Shown here: positions 49,048 through 58,519 of the stretch, in pieces
Numbering within the stretch: position 1 is the stretch's first letter
Layout of the letters: each line of letters opens with the position of its first letter
Assembly (NCBI RefSeq): GCF_019222765.1
Contig: NZ_CP078145.1
Span: forward strand, 6,014,001-6,078,000
DNA length: 64,000 nucleotides
Origin: Nocardia iowensis
Lineage (GTDB): Bacteria > Actinomycetota > Actinomycetes > Mycobacteriales > Mycobacteriaceae
Direction: 5' to 3'
Notes under the pieces: model-generated
The model's database searches: none
What the model was told of the DNA's origin: nothing
Seen by the model: only the letters and a program-made list of their open reading frames with translations
Translations under genes and position numbers: made by a program

Positions 49048-49716
49048 TCACTGATCGGGTGGCTTGCTGCTACCCCGGTCCTGCGCCGGATCGTCGAGTG
49101 CTGCCTCCTCCAGTGCCGTTCGAGCCGCCGCGACGATGTCGGCGCCGAGCTCCCTGACATCGAGCGGTACCTCCTCCAATGGGTCGATCTTGCGTTTCTT
49201 CTGTGGCATCGGGTCGCCGGGTGTCCACACCGGCAACTTCTCCGGTTCTACCAGCGTCCATTCCTCATACCACGGGACCTGCCACAACTGACCGGCCAGC
49301 GAGCCGACCACGTCGCGGTAGCGGCGGATCTCGGCGGGCAGCCGACCGGGGCGCGCGGCGACGGTGATCAGGCCGAGCACCTCGCAGGAACCGGCGAAGC
49401 CCGAATGGTGTTGGCGCAGTAGGTCATGCGCACGGGTGAGGCCCGCGATGGTCTCTCTGGCCACCAGCACGACGAAGGGCGATTCGCGGTCGAAGACGCC
49501 GGGCCAGCGGCGGCCCGAATCCGCCGCGGGCGCAAGCACGTGCGCGAGGCTACTGGCCCCGGCGCCGCCGTGCACGCCAAGCAGCCACACCAGCGGCGCC
49601 CGGCCGACACCGGGTACCGGACGGTCCCAGATCGGCGCGCGCCGCGACTCCGGCGGAGCGACCACGCCTGCGGGTGCGGATTCGTTGTGACGTCGAAATA
49701 TCATGGCGGCGGTCAT
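49048..49716 (-). CDS. MinD/ParA-like protein with a degraded P-loop (DUF6668-like)
   Basis: The 222-residue protein looks like a MinD/ParA relative: VWLLGVHGGAGASSLAHVL near 44-62 occupies the place of the deviant Walker A (canonical KGGxGKT), but both lysines are missing (HGGAGASS). FVVLVARETIAGLTRAHDLL follows. Without a P-loop Lys it is unlikely to hydrolyse ATP normally. It overlaps by 4 bp (ATGA) the second, larger MinD/ParA-like gene, so the two are probably made in equal amounts. I recall this family as DUF6668 but cannot confirm it. Confidence 0.72.
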   Translation of the reverse strand: MTAAMIFRRHNESAPAGVVAPPESRRAPIWDRPVPGVGRAPLVWLLGVHGGAGASSLAHVLAPAADSGRRWPGVFDRESPFVVLVARETIAGLTRAHDLLRQHHSGFAGSCEVLGLITVAARPGRLPAEIRRYRDVVGSLAGQLWQVPWYEEWTLVEPEKLPVWTPGDPMPQKKRKIDPLEEVPLDVRELGADIVAAARTALEEAALDDPAQDRGSSKPPDQ

Positions 49717-50591
49717 GATGCCACCCCGGCGAGCAGGCGCCCATAGGCCCGGCGCGTCTCGATGGCCAACGACGCGTGGCGGACCAGCTCACCCCTGGCC
49801 AGGTGGGGGTCATAGGGAATTTCCCGGATATCGCGGACCCAGCCGGACAGATGCTCACGCAAATGCTCGGCAACTCGCGACTCGGTGCCAGGATGCTGGT
49901 GCGAGACAACGATTGTCGTGTCCCCGACAATGCCGCCGCCCTGCCCCTCGGCCGAGTCGCCGAACTGGTCGTCGAGCCATTCCAGGGTGACCCGCAACCG
50001 GTTCGCGGCATCGGCGCGGGCCGGAATGGCAAGCACCAGAGCAACATCCGCGTCATCGAGCAGCGGACGCAGCTGCCGACCGGCAATCGGGCTGCCGCCG
50101 TCGTAGACCGCGGTGAAACCCGCGTCGTACACCGCCCGCGCCACCGTGAGATAGGTCGCACGCCTGCGCAGCGGTGCGGAGTCGCGCCACAGCAGGCCGA
50201 TGCCGGAGGTCGCCCGGGACAGGCATTCCTTCAACGGCGCCGGTTCGTCGTCGCCGCGGCCGTACAGCCACGATTGCAGGCTGATCGGGTGCAGGTGCTC
50301 GTCGGCGCCGCGCAGCGCCAGATCGCTGCCCGCCGCCGTCGCGTCCACCGCGACCGTCGGGGTCGACGCCATGCCGAGCTCGCCCGCGATCCCCAACGCC
50401 GTCGTGGTGGTTCCCGCGCCACCGCAGCCGCCGACCACCAGGATGGGGCGCTGCAGGGGTTGTTCCGCGCCGGAACCACCCCCTTTGCCGCGCCGCAACC
50501 GCACCACCGGAGCCTTGGAGCGCGCGGGCCGACCCGACGGTTCACCCTGGTCGGGTGCCTCGTCGAGCCAGCGGCTCCAGTCCTCTCCCAT
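49713..50591 (-). CDS. MinD/ParA-like protein lacking P-loop lysines
   Basis: The 292-residue protein has a ParA/MinD-type fold: RPILVVGGCGGAGTTTTALG near 50-65, VAVDATAAGSDLALRGADEH and a later VALVLAIPARADAANRL. In the deviant Walker A both the signature Lys and the P-loop Lys are replaced (CGGAGTTT against KGGxGKTT). The first 50 residues are basic and Gly-rich. Start ATG 50591 follows AGAGGAGAGCAGGAAG. Its product probably acts with that of the overlapping downstream gene. Confidence 0.75.
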   Translation of the reverse strand: MGEDWSRWLDEAPDQGEPSGRPARSKAPVVRLRRGKGGGSGAEQPLQRPILVVGGCGGAGTTTTALGIAGELGMASTPTVAVDATAAGSDLALRGADEHLHPISLQSWLYGRGDDEPAPLKECLSRATSGIGLLWRDSAPLRRRATYLTVARAVYDAGFTAVYDGGSPIAGRQLRPLLDDADVALVLAIPARADAANRLRVTLEWLDDQFGDSAEGQGGGIVGDTTIVVSHQHPGTESRVAEHLREHLSGWVRDIREIPYDPHLARGELVRHASLAIETRRAYGRLLAGVAS

Positions 50592-50607
50592 CGCTTCCTG
50601 CTCTCCT

Positions 50608-51582
50608 CTATCCGGCCGCGATACCCGTGATCAGGGTGCGACCGTCGATCACCGCGGTGGTGACCGTCTGCTTGTTGTAGGTGGCGGGCGCGCCGCCTGG
50701 CCGGTACTCGGTGACCTCCACCGAGTACCGGTTGTCCGCGATCGTCACGATCCGCACGCAGTGCGTGGTGCCGGCCGGGATGGTGTCGATGCCGCGCTGG
50801 ATGGTCGCGGCGGGTGAGACGGCGGCATCCGGGGCGACGGCCTGCCTGACCCGTTCGCCGGACCGCTCGACGTAATACGCGTACTGGAACGCCAGGATGG
50901 CGTCGGGTCCCGATGCGGTGCCGCCCTGTTCCGCGCCGCGCACGATCGACTCGTCCCGCTCGGTCGGGCAGGCGTCCCGCAGCCCGTGCGTGGTCACGCC
51001 CGCTTGCGACCTGCCGCGCAGACCATCGGTGCTCACACCCGCCTGGGCGCTGCCCGCGGTGAACTGCACCGACGCCGACCAGGTCGAGGCGGGCACCCGC
51101 GGCTCGGCGGCGCGAGTGCTCGACGAGTTCAGCAGGAACAGCACGCCCGCCGCGGCCGCGCCGAGCAGCAGCACCGCGATGACCAGCACGACGAACACCC
51201 GGCCGCGCCGCGAACGACGGGCGCGGGCCTCCTGACGCAAGGCGCTGGACGAGCGCGTCGGCGGCTCGTCCAGCTGATCGTCGTAGTCATCGTCGTCGGG
51301 CCAGGGGAAACGCACCAGGTCGGCGTCCCGTGGGGTGTAGTCGTCGTCGGGGCCGGGTGCCCGGCCCACCCAGTCCGACCAGCCGCCGGTGAATTCGGCG
51401 CGTTGTGCGGGCAGGTCGGCGGGGACGTCCTCGGGGGGCGGTTCGTCGCGGATGTAGTGCGGGTACCGGGCCGGACCCGCGTCGTCCAGATGCACCGAAC
51501 TCGCCTCGCCGGGGGGCACCGGGGCCGTCTCCGGCTCTAGCGCGCTGTACCAACGGGACAGCTCTTTGTACGACTTCAACAT
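50608..51582 (-). CDS. Conjugation-locus membrane-anchored exported protein, unknown
   Basis: This 324-residue protein has an acidic cytoplasmic N-terminus of about 130 residues (SRWYSALEPETAPVPPGEAS), one helix (VFVVLVIAVLLLGAAAAGVLF) and an external domain of about 170 residues with ILAFQYAYYVERSGERVRQ and HCVRIVTIADNRYSVEVTEY, an NTF2-like or VirB8-like pattern. GGGGGA is immediately before the ATG. It is the first gene of the minus-strand type IV-like run, 57 bp after the cutinase gene end, and no strong promoter was identified before it. Confidence 0.72.
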   Translation of the reverse strand: MLKSYKELSRWYSALEPETAPVPPGEASSVHLDDAGPARYPHYIRDEPPPEDVPADLPAQRAEFTGGWSDWVGRAPGPDDDYTPRDADLVRFPWPDDDDYDDQLDEPPTRSSSALRQEARARRSRRGRVFVVLVIAVLLLGAAAAGVLFLLNSSSTRAAEPRVPASTWSASVQFTAGSAQAGVSTDGLRGRSQAGVTTHGLRDACPTERDESIVRGAEQGGTASGPDAILAFQYAYYVERSGERVRQAVAPDAAVSPAATIQRGIDTIPAGTTHCVRIVTIADNRYSVEVTEYRPGGAPATYNKQTVTTAVIDGRTLITGIAAG

Positions 51583-51639
51583 TCCCCCATTCCCGCTGAG
51601 CGAGGCGCATGATTCCGCATCGTCGGACCCTCTCGGCGA

Positions 51640-53268
51640 TCAGTTCGTGGAGAACGGGTAGGTGTTGGCGGTGCCGGGTCGATCGGTGGGCGGAATCGAC
51701 GTCGCGCCGCCGGATGAGGCGCCGTCGGCTCCTGTCCCGAACGGAAATTGTCCCGTACCGGACGAATTCGGCGTAGTCGACGCGCCGGATTGCTCGCCGA
51801 AGAATCCCGTGGGCGGCTTATCCGCACCGCCCTGTGGCCTGCTGTTCGCCCCGAATTCACCGGCGATATCGCGGGCTACCGCGGCGAACCAATCGGCGAC
51901 GAATTTTGTCGGCGCGGCACCGTTCGCGGCGACCGTCGCGGTGTTGTACGCGCCGTGCCGCTGGACGGTGTCCCAATACCGGACCCAGGTGGCGGTATTG
52001 AGCAATTCGCTGTTGTCGGTGATGTTTTGCACGACCGCGTCGAATGCCTGGGTAACCAGTCGCACGCCGGTCGTCGGCGGGACGAGTTGGGCGACGGCGC
52101 CGACCAGTTTGGTGCCGAGCGACAGCAGGGCGGCAGGCGGGTTGGACAACCCCACGGTGGCCAGTTCGGCGATGGCCGCGGGGTTGATGACCGACTTCAC
52201 CACCGTGACGACCGCGTTCAGGCCGATCATGCCGACCTTCAGCAGGGCCTGCAGCGCACCGGGCAGGTCAAGCGGGGTGCGCGGGTCGGCGGCGTCGGCG
52301 AGGCGCTCGGAGATCGACTTCTTGGGCGAGATGGACAGATTCGCGAGCGAGTTGCCCTGCACGTCCTCGTTGACCACCTTGGTCGCGGTCTTGATCGAGG
52401 TGTATGCCAGCGCCTGGGCGATGGAGACCAGCGAGGCGATCGGGTCGCCGCCGCTCAGCTTCGACTGGCCGACGACGTTGGTGACCGCCTTCAGGATCGG
52501 CGCGCCCTGCGGTGCGTCGCAGGCGAGGTCGCCCGCCGCGCAGAAACTGGCCACCCGACCGGTGAGGGCGCCGAAGTTGGCGGCGCGGTCCCGGTCCGGG
52601 CCGATGCCGCCCCCGCTGGCGGGCGCCTGCGGCAGCGCGGCGAGGTCGGCGAGTTGATCGCCCGTGGTGCCTGGTGCCGGGTCCGGGGACGCCTTGCCCG
52701 GTGAGCCGGGGAACAGCGGGGCGCCCGCGTTGCGGGTCGGGTCGGCGAACAGGGCCACCGCCGCGACCTTGTCGGCCGGCAGCACGCCCCGGCCCTGTCC
52801 GATCTCCTGGGCGAACATCGAGGCCACATGCGCGCCTTGCGAATAGCCGACCACGGCGAATCTGGTCTCCGCGCACCGGTCGGCGACCGTTTGGGCCATC
52901 GACCGCAGCCGGGCCAGTCCGCCGGTCACCGATTCGGCGTACGGCGCCGCGCCGCCGGCGGTCGCGCCACCGAAGCCGGATTCGTAAGGGACATAGGCTC
53001 GATCGACCAGTCCGGGATCGGTGGCCTTGGCCATCATCGGGCGGAAGACGGTGGACAGCATGCCGGTGTCGGTGGACGGCGCGGCGTCCGGCGACGATTC
53101 GCCGGTGCCTTGAATTCCCAAGGCGTACAGTGCCGGACAGGCGCTGAGCGCGACGTTTGTGGAGGGCCCTGCGGGATTCGGCGGATCGGCCGCGGCGGTG
53201 CCCGCCGTAGCCACGGTCACGGCGAGTGCCGCCAGCACCCCCGTGACCTTTACCGAGTAATTCGTCAT
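51640..53268 (-). CDS. Secreted cutinase-family esterase with a large insertion
   Basis: This 542-residue secreted protein has a signal peptide (VLAALAVTVATAGTAAADP) and a cutinase-type alpha/beta-hydrolase core. The nucleophile is Ser143 in VVGYSQGAH, the likely acid Asp247 in FCAAGDLACDAP, and the likely base His438 in VQRHGAYN. In ordinary cutinases (about 220 residues) Asp and His lie about 15 residues apart; here about 190 residues, mostly helical and Ala/Val-rich, separate them. A Gly/Ser/Pro-rich tail follows. Cutinases of mycolata hydrolyse lipids, polyesters and triglycerides. I used the ATG at 53268; a TTG at 53280 adds four residues. Confidence 0.85.
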   Translation of the reverse strand: MTNYSVKVTGVLAALAVTVATAGTAAADPPNPAGPSTNVALSACPALYALGIQGTGESSPDAAPSTDTGMLSTVFRPMMAKATDPGLVDRAYVPYESGFGGATAGGAAPYAESVTGGLARLRSMAQTVADRCAETRFAVVGYSQGAHVASMFAQEIGQGRGVLPADKVAAVALFADPTRNAGAPLFPGSPGKASPDPAPGTTGDQLADLAALPQAPASGGGIGPDRDRAANFGALTGRVASFCAAGDLACDAPQGAPILKAVTNVVGQSKLSGGDPIASLVSIAQALAYTSIKTATKVVNEDVQGNSLANLSISPKKSISERLADAADPRTPLDLPGALQALLKVGMIGLNAVVTVVKSVINPAAIAELATVGLSNPPAALLSLGTKLVGAVAQLVPPTTGVRLVTQAFDAVVQNITDNSELLNTATWVRYWDTVQRHGAYNTATVAANGAAPTKFVADWFAAVARDIAGEFGANSRPQGGADKPPTGFFGEQSGASTTPNSSGTGQFPFGTGADGASSGGATSIPPTDRPGTANTYPFSTN

Positions 53269-53629
53269 AGCGATCCGCAATCAATCCGTGTTGCCGCAGC
53301 TACCCTCAACGCCATGAAACGCAATAGACCGTAACAGATTCCGGCTATTGCCGGGGAATCGGCGAAAAGTTTCCACGAACTGCCGAAAGGCGCGTGACAC
53401 ATTCCGGCGTGCCGACGAAGCCGCTCCGGCAACTTTCCGATGGTCCGAAAATGAGGGCAACCGTCTGGCGACTTATCGGCCACCCGAATTCCCTAGCGGG
53501 ACCCCATCTTCCGTTCGCCCGATGGCGTCGGCATTCGTGCAGACATCTCGAGCGCCCGGGACCGAGCGCGGCGAGGTTGCCGGGACGACAACAATTGACG
53601 CGTCAAGGGGAGCTGACCACGGCGAGCCG
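53269..53629. other. Intergenic region between cutinase and relA
   Basis: About 360 bases between two minus-strand genes. No credible coding frame, hairpin terminator or promoter motif was seen. It must contain the cutinase promoter and the relA 3' end. Confidence 0.4.
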
Positions 53630-56047
53630 TCAGGCTGCCGAGGTGACGCGGTAGACGTCGTAGACGCCTTCCACGTTCCGGACCACGTTCAGCAGGTGCC
53701 CCAGGTGCTTCGGATCGCCCATCTCGAAGGTGAACTTGCTGATCGCGACCCGGTCACCGTGCGTGGCGACGGAGGCGGACAGGATGTTGACCTTCTCGTC
53801 GGCCAGCACCTTCGTCACGTCGGAGAGCAGGCGGGTGCGATCGAGCGCCTCGATCTGGATGGCCACCAGGAACACCGAGGACGGCGACGGCGCCCAGGAC
53901 ACTTCGATGATGCGTTCGGCCTGGTCACGCAGCGAACCGGCGTTGGTGCAGTCGGTCCGGTGCACGCTGACCGCGCCGCCGCGGGTCACGAAGCCCATGA
54001 TCTCGTCGCCGGGGACCGGCGTACAGCACTTGGCCAGCTTGGCGACGGTGCCGGATGCGCCGGGGATCAGCACACCCGCGTCGCCGGTGGTGCGCTGCCG
54101 GTTCGGCGTGGTGGACGGGGTGGACCGCTCGGCGAGCTCGTTCTCCACGTCGCCGATGCCGCCGAGTTGCGCCATCAGTCGCTGCACCACGTGGTGCGCC
54201 GAGACCTGATGCTCGCCGACGGCGGTGTAGAGGGTGGAGATGTCGGTGTAGTGCAGCTCGTGCGCGACCGCGGTCATCGCGTCGACGCTCATCAGCCGCT
54301 GCAACGGCAGGCCGACGCGACGGACCTCCTTGGAGATCTGCTCCTTACCGTTCTCCAGGGCCTCCTCGCGGCGCTCCTTCGCGAACCACTGGCGGATCTT
54401 GGCCTTGGCGCGCGGCGAGACGACGAAGTTCTGCCAGTCGCGGCTGGGTCCGGCGTTCTGCGCCTTCGAGGTGAACACCTCGACGACCTCACCGTTCTCC
54501 AGCTGGCGTTCCAGCGCGACGAGCCGACCGTTGACCCGCGCGCCGATGCACTTGTGGCCGACCTCGGTGTGCACGGCGTAGGCGAAGTCGACCGGTGTCG
54601 ACTTCTGCGGCAGCGTGATCACGTCACCCTTCGGGGTGAACACGAAGATCTCCGGTGACTTCAGGTCGAAGCGCAGCGACTCCAGGAACTCCGCCGGGTC
54701 GGCCGCCTCCCGCTGCCAGTCGAGCAGCTGCCGCATCCACGCCATGTCGTCGACCTCGGTCGAGTCGTTGGAGTGCTTGCCGCGGGTTTCCTTGTAGCGC
54801 CAGTGCGCGGCGATGCCGAATTCGGCGGTGCGGTGCATGTCCTGGGTGCGGATCTGCACTTCCAGGGGCTTGCCGTCGGGGCCGACGACGGTGGTGTGCA
54901 GCGACTGGTAGACGCCGTAGCGCGGTTGGGCGATGTAGTCCTTGAACCGGCCCGCCATCGGCTGCCACAGCGAGTGCACCACACCGACCGCCGCGTAGCA
55001 GTCACGCACCTCGTCGCAGAGGATGCGGATGCCGACCAGGTCGTGGATGTCGTCGAAGTCCTTACCCTTGACGATCATCTTCTGGTAGATCGACCAGTAG
55101 TGCTTCGGCCGACCCTCAACGATCGCGTTGATCCGCGATGCCGCAAGGGTATTGACGATCTCCGCGCGCACCTTCGCCAGATACGTATCGCGCGACGGCG
55201 CCCGATCCGCCACCAGCCGCACGATCTCGTCGTACTTCTTCGGGTGCAGTATCGCGAACGCGAGGTCCTCCAGCTCCCACTTGACCGTCGCCATGCCGAG
55301 GCGATGCGCAAGGGGCGCAATGACTTCCAGCGTTTCCTTGGCCTTCTTGGCCTGCTTCTCCGGCGGCAGGAAACGCATGGTGCGCATGTTGTGCAGCCGG
55401 TCGGCGACCTTGATCACCAGCACGCGCGGGTCCCGCGCCATCGCGATGATCATCTTGCGGATCGTCTCCGCCTCGGCGGCCGCGCCGAGGTTGACCTTGT
55501 CCAGCTTGGTGACGCCGTCCACCAGGTGCGCGACCTCGGCACCGAAGTCGAGGGTCAGCTGCTCCAGCGAGTAGCCGGTGTCCTCGACGGTGTCGTGCAG
55601 CAGCGCCGCGACCAGCGTGGTGGTGTCCATGCCGAGCTCGGCCAGGATGTTGGCCACGGCGAGCGGGTGCGTGATGTACGGGTCGCCGGACTTGCGGAAC
55701 TGGTGCTTGTGCCGCTCGTCGGCGACGTCGAAGGCGCGCTGCAGCAGCGTCAGGTTCGCCTTCGGATACAGCTCACGGTGCACGCTGGCCAGCGGCTCGA
55801 GCACCGGCTTGACCGCGGCGATACCGCGCTGACCGGTCATCCGGCGGGCGAGCCGCGCGCGTACCCGGCGCGACGCCGAGGTCGGGACCGCGGCGGAGGT
55901 GCCTGGTTGGCGTGCGGGGGTGGCATTGCTCGGTGGCGTGGCGGGCGGTGTTCCGGTCTTCGGCTGGTCTCCCCCGGTGGCTGCACCATTCGACTGCGGG
56001 GCGCCCGCCGATTGCTCGACATTCGCCTCGCCCAAGTGCTGAGTCAT
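53630..56047 (-). CDS. relA: Bifunctional (p)ppGpp synthetase/hydrolase RelA/SpoT
   Basis: This 805-residue Rel enzyme makes and degrades (p)ppGpp in the stringent response. An N-terminal disordered Gly/Thr/Pro stretch is followed by the HD hydrolase domain ([27 protein letters not shown]), then the synthetase domain ([44 protein letters not shown]), TGS ([20 protein letters not shown]) and a C-terminal ACT domain ([21 protein letters not shown]). ATG at 56047 was chosen over a start 12 codons further up. It is no longer beside ppiB, which I recall as its neighbour in M. tuberculosis. Confidence 0.95.
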   Translation of the reverse strand: MTQHLGEANVEQSAGAPQSNGAATGGDQPKTGTPPATPPSNATPARQPGTSAAVPTSASRRVRARLARRMTGQRGIAAVKPVLEPLASVHRELYPKANLTLLQRAFDVADERHKHQFRKSGDPYITHPLAVANILAELGMDTTTLVAALLHDTVEDTGYSLEQLTLDFGAEVAHLVDGVTKLDKVNLGAAAEAETIRKMIIAMARDPRVLVIKVADRLHNMRTMRFLPPEKQAKKAKETLEVIAPLAHRLGMATVKWELEDLAFAILHPKKYDEIVRLVADRAPSRDTYLAKVRAEIVNTLAASRINAIVEGRPKHYWSIYQKMIVKGKDFDDIHDLVGIRILCDEVRDCYAAVGVVHSLWQPMAGRFKDYIAQPRYGVYQSLHTTVVGPDGKPLEVQIRTQDMHRTAEFGIAAHWRYKETRGKHSNDSTEVDDMAWMRQLLDWQREAADPAEFLESLRFDLKSPEIFVFTPKGDVITLPQKSTPVDFAYAVHTEVGHKCIGARVNGRLVALERQLENGEVVEVFTSKAQNAGPSRDWQNFVVSPRAKAKIRQWFAKERREEALENGKEQISKEVRRVGLPLQRLMSVDAMTAVAHELHYTDISTLYTAVGEHQVSAHHVVQRLMAQLGGIGDVENELAERSTPSTTPNRQRTTGDAGVLIPGASGTVAKLAKCCTPVPGDEIMGFVTRGGAVSVHRTDCTNAGSLRDQAERIIEVSWAPSPSSVFLVAIQIEALDRTRLLSDVTKVLADEKVNILSASVATHGDRVAISKFTFEMGDPKHLGHLLNVVRNVEGVYDVYRVTSAA

Positions 56048-56359
56048 GCCACCACCTCTCAGTGCCCACTTTGCGGCGCTCACGGGCCCTCCGTGGCTAC
56101 GCAGGCTGCCGCCTCCGGGCCTGACGTTCGCGCCGCGCGCCTCGATCGGACCACCCTATCCGACCGCTGCAACCGCCCAGACCACCAACTTTAGTCCCGG
56201 CCGCGCACTGGCGTCCGGCGCGCTGCGCTGGGGGCGCGATGCCGGTTCGCCTGCCGGGATGACGGTGGGTTCGCCGAGGACGCCGAGGCGTAGGGAAAAG
56301 CGTGACATATCAGGCGTCGGGGTGGGGATGTTGAGACCGAACCGCTGCCCGGCGGCGAG
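56048..56359. other. Intergenic region upstream of relA
   Basis: About 312 bases with no credible gene. The apt/secF/secD genes that I recall preceding relA in mycobacteria are not here. The relA promoter should lie here; none is clear enough to mark. Confidence 0.4.
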
Positions 56360-57313
56360 CTAGCGGATCGTGGACGGATCGGCGGGCTCGCGGGTGATCA
56401 TCGAGCGCCCGTCGAAGTCGGGGCTGGGCGGCACGTGCAGCAGGTCGACGACGGTGGGAGTGATGTCGACCAGGGTGTAGCGGGAGGTGATACTGCCCGC
56501 GGCGAAGTCGGGGCCGCGGCCGATGACGAAGTTGGTCGTCTCGTCCGGGGATTGGCCGCCGTGGCCGCCTTTCGGGGTGTGGCCGTGGTCGGCGGTGACG
56601 AGGATGGTCCAGCGTTCGGCCGGGTTGGCCGCGGCGCGGGCGTCGACGGCGGCGGTGATGCGGCCGACCTGCTCGTCGATGCGGCGGACGGCCTCCAGGT
56701 ACTGGCGCGAGGCGGCGCCGTCGCTGTGACCTGCCAGATCGACCTGGTCCAGGTGGGTGAAAAGGAAGTCGGGGGCGAACTTGGCGATCGCGGTGACCAC
56801 GGCCGAGACGGTGGCCGCGTCGGTCTTGGACTCGTCCGGGTCATCGGGGACCGGTGGGGTGGAAACGACCACGTCGGCGCGTGGGTTGCCGCTACCCGCC
56901 ATGGTGGCGATCTGGTCCCAGGTGGCGATCGAGTGGGTCTTGCGTGCCGGATCGGCGCGTTCGAGCTGAGTGAACACCGTCGGGTACTTCGCGAACGGCG
57001 CCGCGCTGAAGTTGTTGTCCTTGATGCCGTGCTTGCGATCCCACACTCCGGTCAGCGCGGTCGCCCAGGACGGACCGGAGATGGTGATGTGCGGCGCGAT
57101 CGAGGACCGGCTCAGCAGCCCTTCGGCGCTGAGCCGCAACAGATTCGGCGCGCGCACCTGCATGACCTTGTCGTACATCAGCCCGTCGAGCCCGATCACC
57201 ACGACCTTGTCGACGCGCGGATCGGCATGCGCACCGCCAGCGGCAACGGTCATGGGAAGAACCGTAACAGCGATGACAGCAAGGGTTTTGACGAAGAACC
57301 GGATCGGATTCAT
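56360..57313 (-). CDS. Secreted alkaline-phosphatase-superfamily phosphodiesterase
   Basis: This 317-residue protein has a signal peptide (KTLAVIAVTVLPMTVAAGGA) and a type I phosphodiesterase/nucleotide pyrophosphatase-like domain: VVVIGLDGLMYDKV (metal Asp), the nucleophile region ITISGPSWATALTG, FLFTHLDQVDLAGHSDG and TILVTADHGHTPKGGHGG. Such enzymes cleave phosphodiesters or release phosphate outside the cell. I chose the ATG at 57313 because it gives a normal signal peptide, though GGAG is too close to be a good ribosome-binding site; a longer reading would include GC-repeat-derived residues. Confidence 0.82.
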   Translation of the reverse strand: MNPIRFFVKTLAVIAVTVLPMTVAAGGAHADPRVDKVVVIGLDGLMYDKVMQVRAPNLLRLSAEGLLSRSSIAPHITISGPSWATALTGVWDRKHGIKDNNFSAAPFAKYPTVFTQLERADPARKTHSIATWDQIATMAGSGNPRADVVVSTPPVPDDPDESKTDAATVSAVVTAIAKFAPDFLFTHLDQVDLAGHSDGAASRQYLEAVRRIDEQVGRITAAVDARAAANPAERWTILVTADHGHTPKGGHGGQSPDETTNFVIGRGPDFAAGSITSRYTLVDITPTVVDLLHVPPSPDFDGRSMITREPADPSTIR

Positions 57314-57615
57314 GCTCCCGGCACGCTTGACCCCAACCCGCCACCGCTCGGCGCTGTCACCCTCGCCGTGTCCATGACTCGCTCGCTTGCGCTCGCTCAT
57401 AGTCGCCAACCATGCGGGGTGGGCCGGGCGGCGGATGGCCTTGCGCGGCACTGTTCATTGACGTTTCATCGGTCACGGCACCGCCCGTTGCCTCGCTGAA
57501 CGGTCACTGAACACCCGATAGCGGGGAGCTATTCCGGCAGCTCACCACCGGGTAGCGGGCGGATGAACGCCGGATTGCGATTGACACCCCGCCGACGATG
57601 TGGCTGTCTGGCGGT
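57314..57615. other. Divergent intergenic region with a partial GC repeat
   Basis: About 300 bases between the phosphodiesterase and the truncated metallophosphoesterase. At 57373-57404 lies CATGACTCGCTCGC, TTGCGCTCGCTCATAGTC, a short sequence related to the edges of the stop-to-start repeat. Nothing else was recognised. Confidence 0.4.
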
Positions 57616-58002
57616 ATGCCAGCCGATTCCGCGCAGCGGGGTATCCGGATCGCGGCCGTCGCCGATACGCATCTGCGTCCCGCCGTGGCCGGAAAGTTTC
57701 GCCCCGACTTTCTGCGCCTCGCCGAGCATGCCGACGTACTCCTGTTGGCCGGCGACCTCACCGACGGTGGCACCCGCGCCGAAACCGAGCTGCTGTGTGC
57801 CGAAATCGCCGACCTCCCAGTGCCGGTGGCCGCGGTGCTCGGCAACCACGACCATGACCACCGGCTCGGCTTCCGAATCTCCGCTCAGCTCAACGACATC
57901 GGTGTGCACATGCTCGAAGGCACCGCAATCACCCTCGAGCTGGCCGGGATTCGGCTCGGCATCGCGGGCGTGATGGGCGGCAACCAGCTGCCGCCGAGCT
58001 GA
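57616..58002 (+). pseudogene. Truncated metallophosphoesterase
   Basis: This 128-residue frame carries the first half of a calcineurin-like metallophosphoesterase: AAVADTHLRP (metal Asp and His), LLLAGDLTDGGTRAE (bridging Asp), and VLGNHDHDH. After [13 protein letters not shown] it stops, so the C-terminal motifs GH and GHxH needed to complete the two-metal site are missing; intact family members are about 250-300 residues. It is therefore probably a remnant from a deletion or an early stop. It lies 53 bp before a YnfA-type gene. Confidence 0.7.
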
Positions 58003-58055
58003 GGGCAGCGCGGTGCCCGCGCGTCGGACGTGGACCGGATCGGTACCTTCACCTC

Positions 58056-58388
58056 ATGACCGTCGCCCGCTCCCTTTTGCTGTTCGCCCTGGCCGCCCTC
58101 GCCGAGATCGGCGGCGCCTGGCTGGTGTGGCAGGGCTGGCGGGAACACCGCGGCATCCTCTGGATCGCGGCGGGCGTCGTGGCGCTCGGCGCGTACGGAT
58201 TCGTCGCGACCTTCCAGCCGGATCCGCATTTCGGTCGCATCCTCGCCGCCTACGGCGGTGTCTTCGTCGCGGGCTCCCTCGCCTGGGGCATGCTCGTCGA
58301 CAAATTCCACCCCGACCGCTGGGACTACCTAGGCGCGGCCATCTGCCTGGTGGGTGTCGGCATCATCATGTACGCACCGCGCCGCTGA
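58056..58388 (+). CDS. YnfA-family (UPF0060) small membrane protein
   Basis: This 110-residue protein has four helices and the family pattern [57 protein letters not shown]. YnfA proteins resemble small multidrug transporters, but their role in actinobacteria is unproven. It is the third plus-strand unit after a truncated phosphoesterase, with an inverted repeat downstream. Confidence 0.88.
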   Translation: MTVARSLLLFALAALAEIGGAWLVWQGWREHRGILWIAAGVVALGAYGFVATFQPDPHFGRILAAYGGVFVAGSLAWGMLVDKFHPDRWDYLGAAICLVGVGIIMYAPRR

Positions 58389-58395
58389 CCGGACC

Positions 58396-58467
58396 CACAG
58401 ACCTTGTGGACATGCGATCGGCGTGGCTCAGGGTGAGTCACTGTGCGAAGCGTCTGCAAGGTCTGTG
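58396..58467. repeat. Inverted repeat after the YnfA-type gene
   Basis: CACAGACCTTG (58396-58406) and CAAGGTCTGTG (58457-58467) are exact inverted copies 50 nt apart, between two convergent genes. The loop is long for a terminator; it may be a weak one or a protein-binding site. Confidence 0.4.
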
Positions 58468-58519
58468 AGTGTCGCGCCCACCGGCAGCTCGCGGCAGGAC
58501 AGCTGCCGCTGGACGGTGG

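Noticed and set aside
36336..51582. A complete integrative conjugative element
   Set aside because: No integrase, relaxase, excisionase or flanking direct repeat was seen, so only a conjugation-like secretion locus can be supported.
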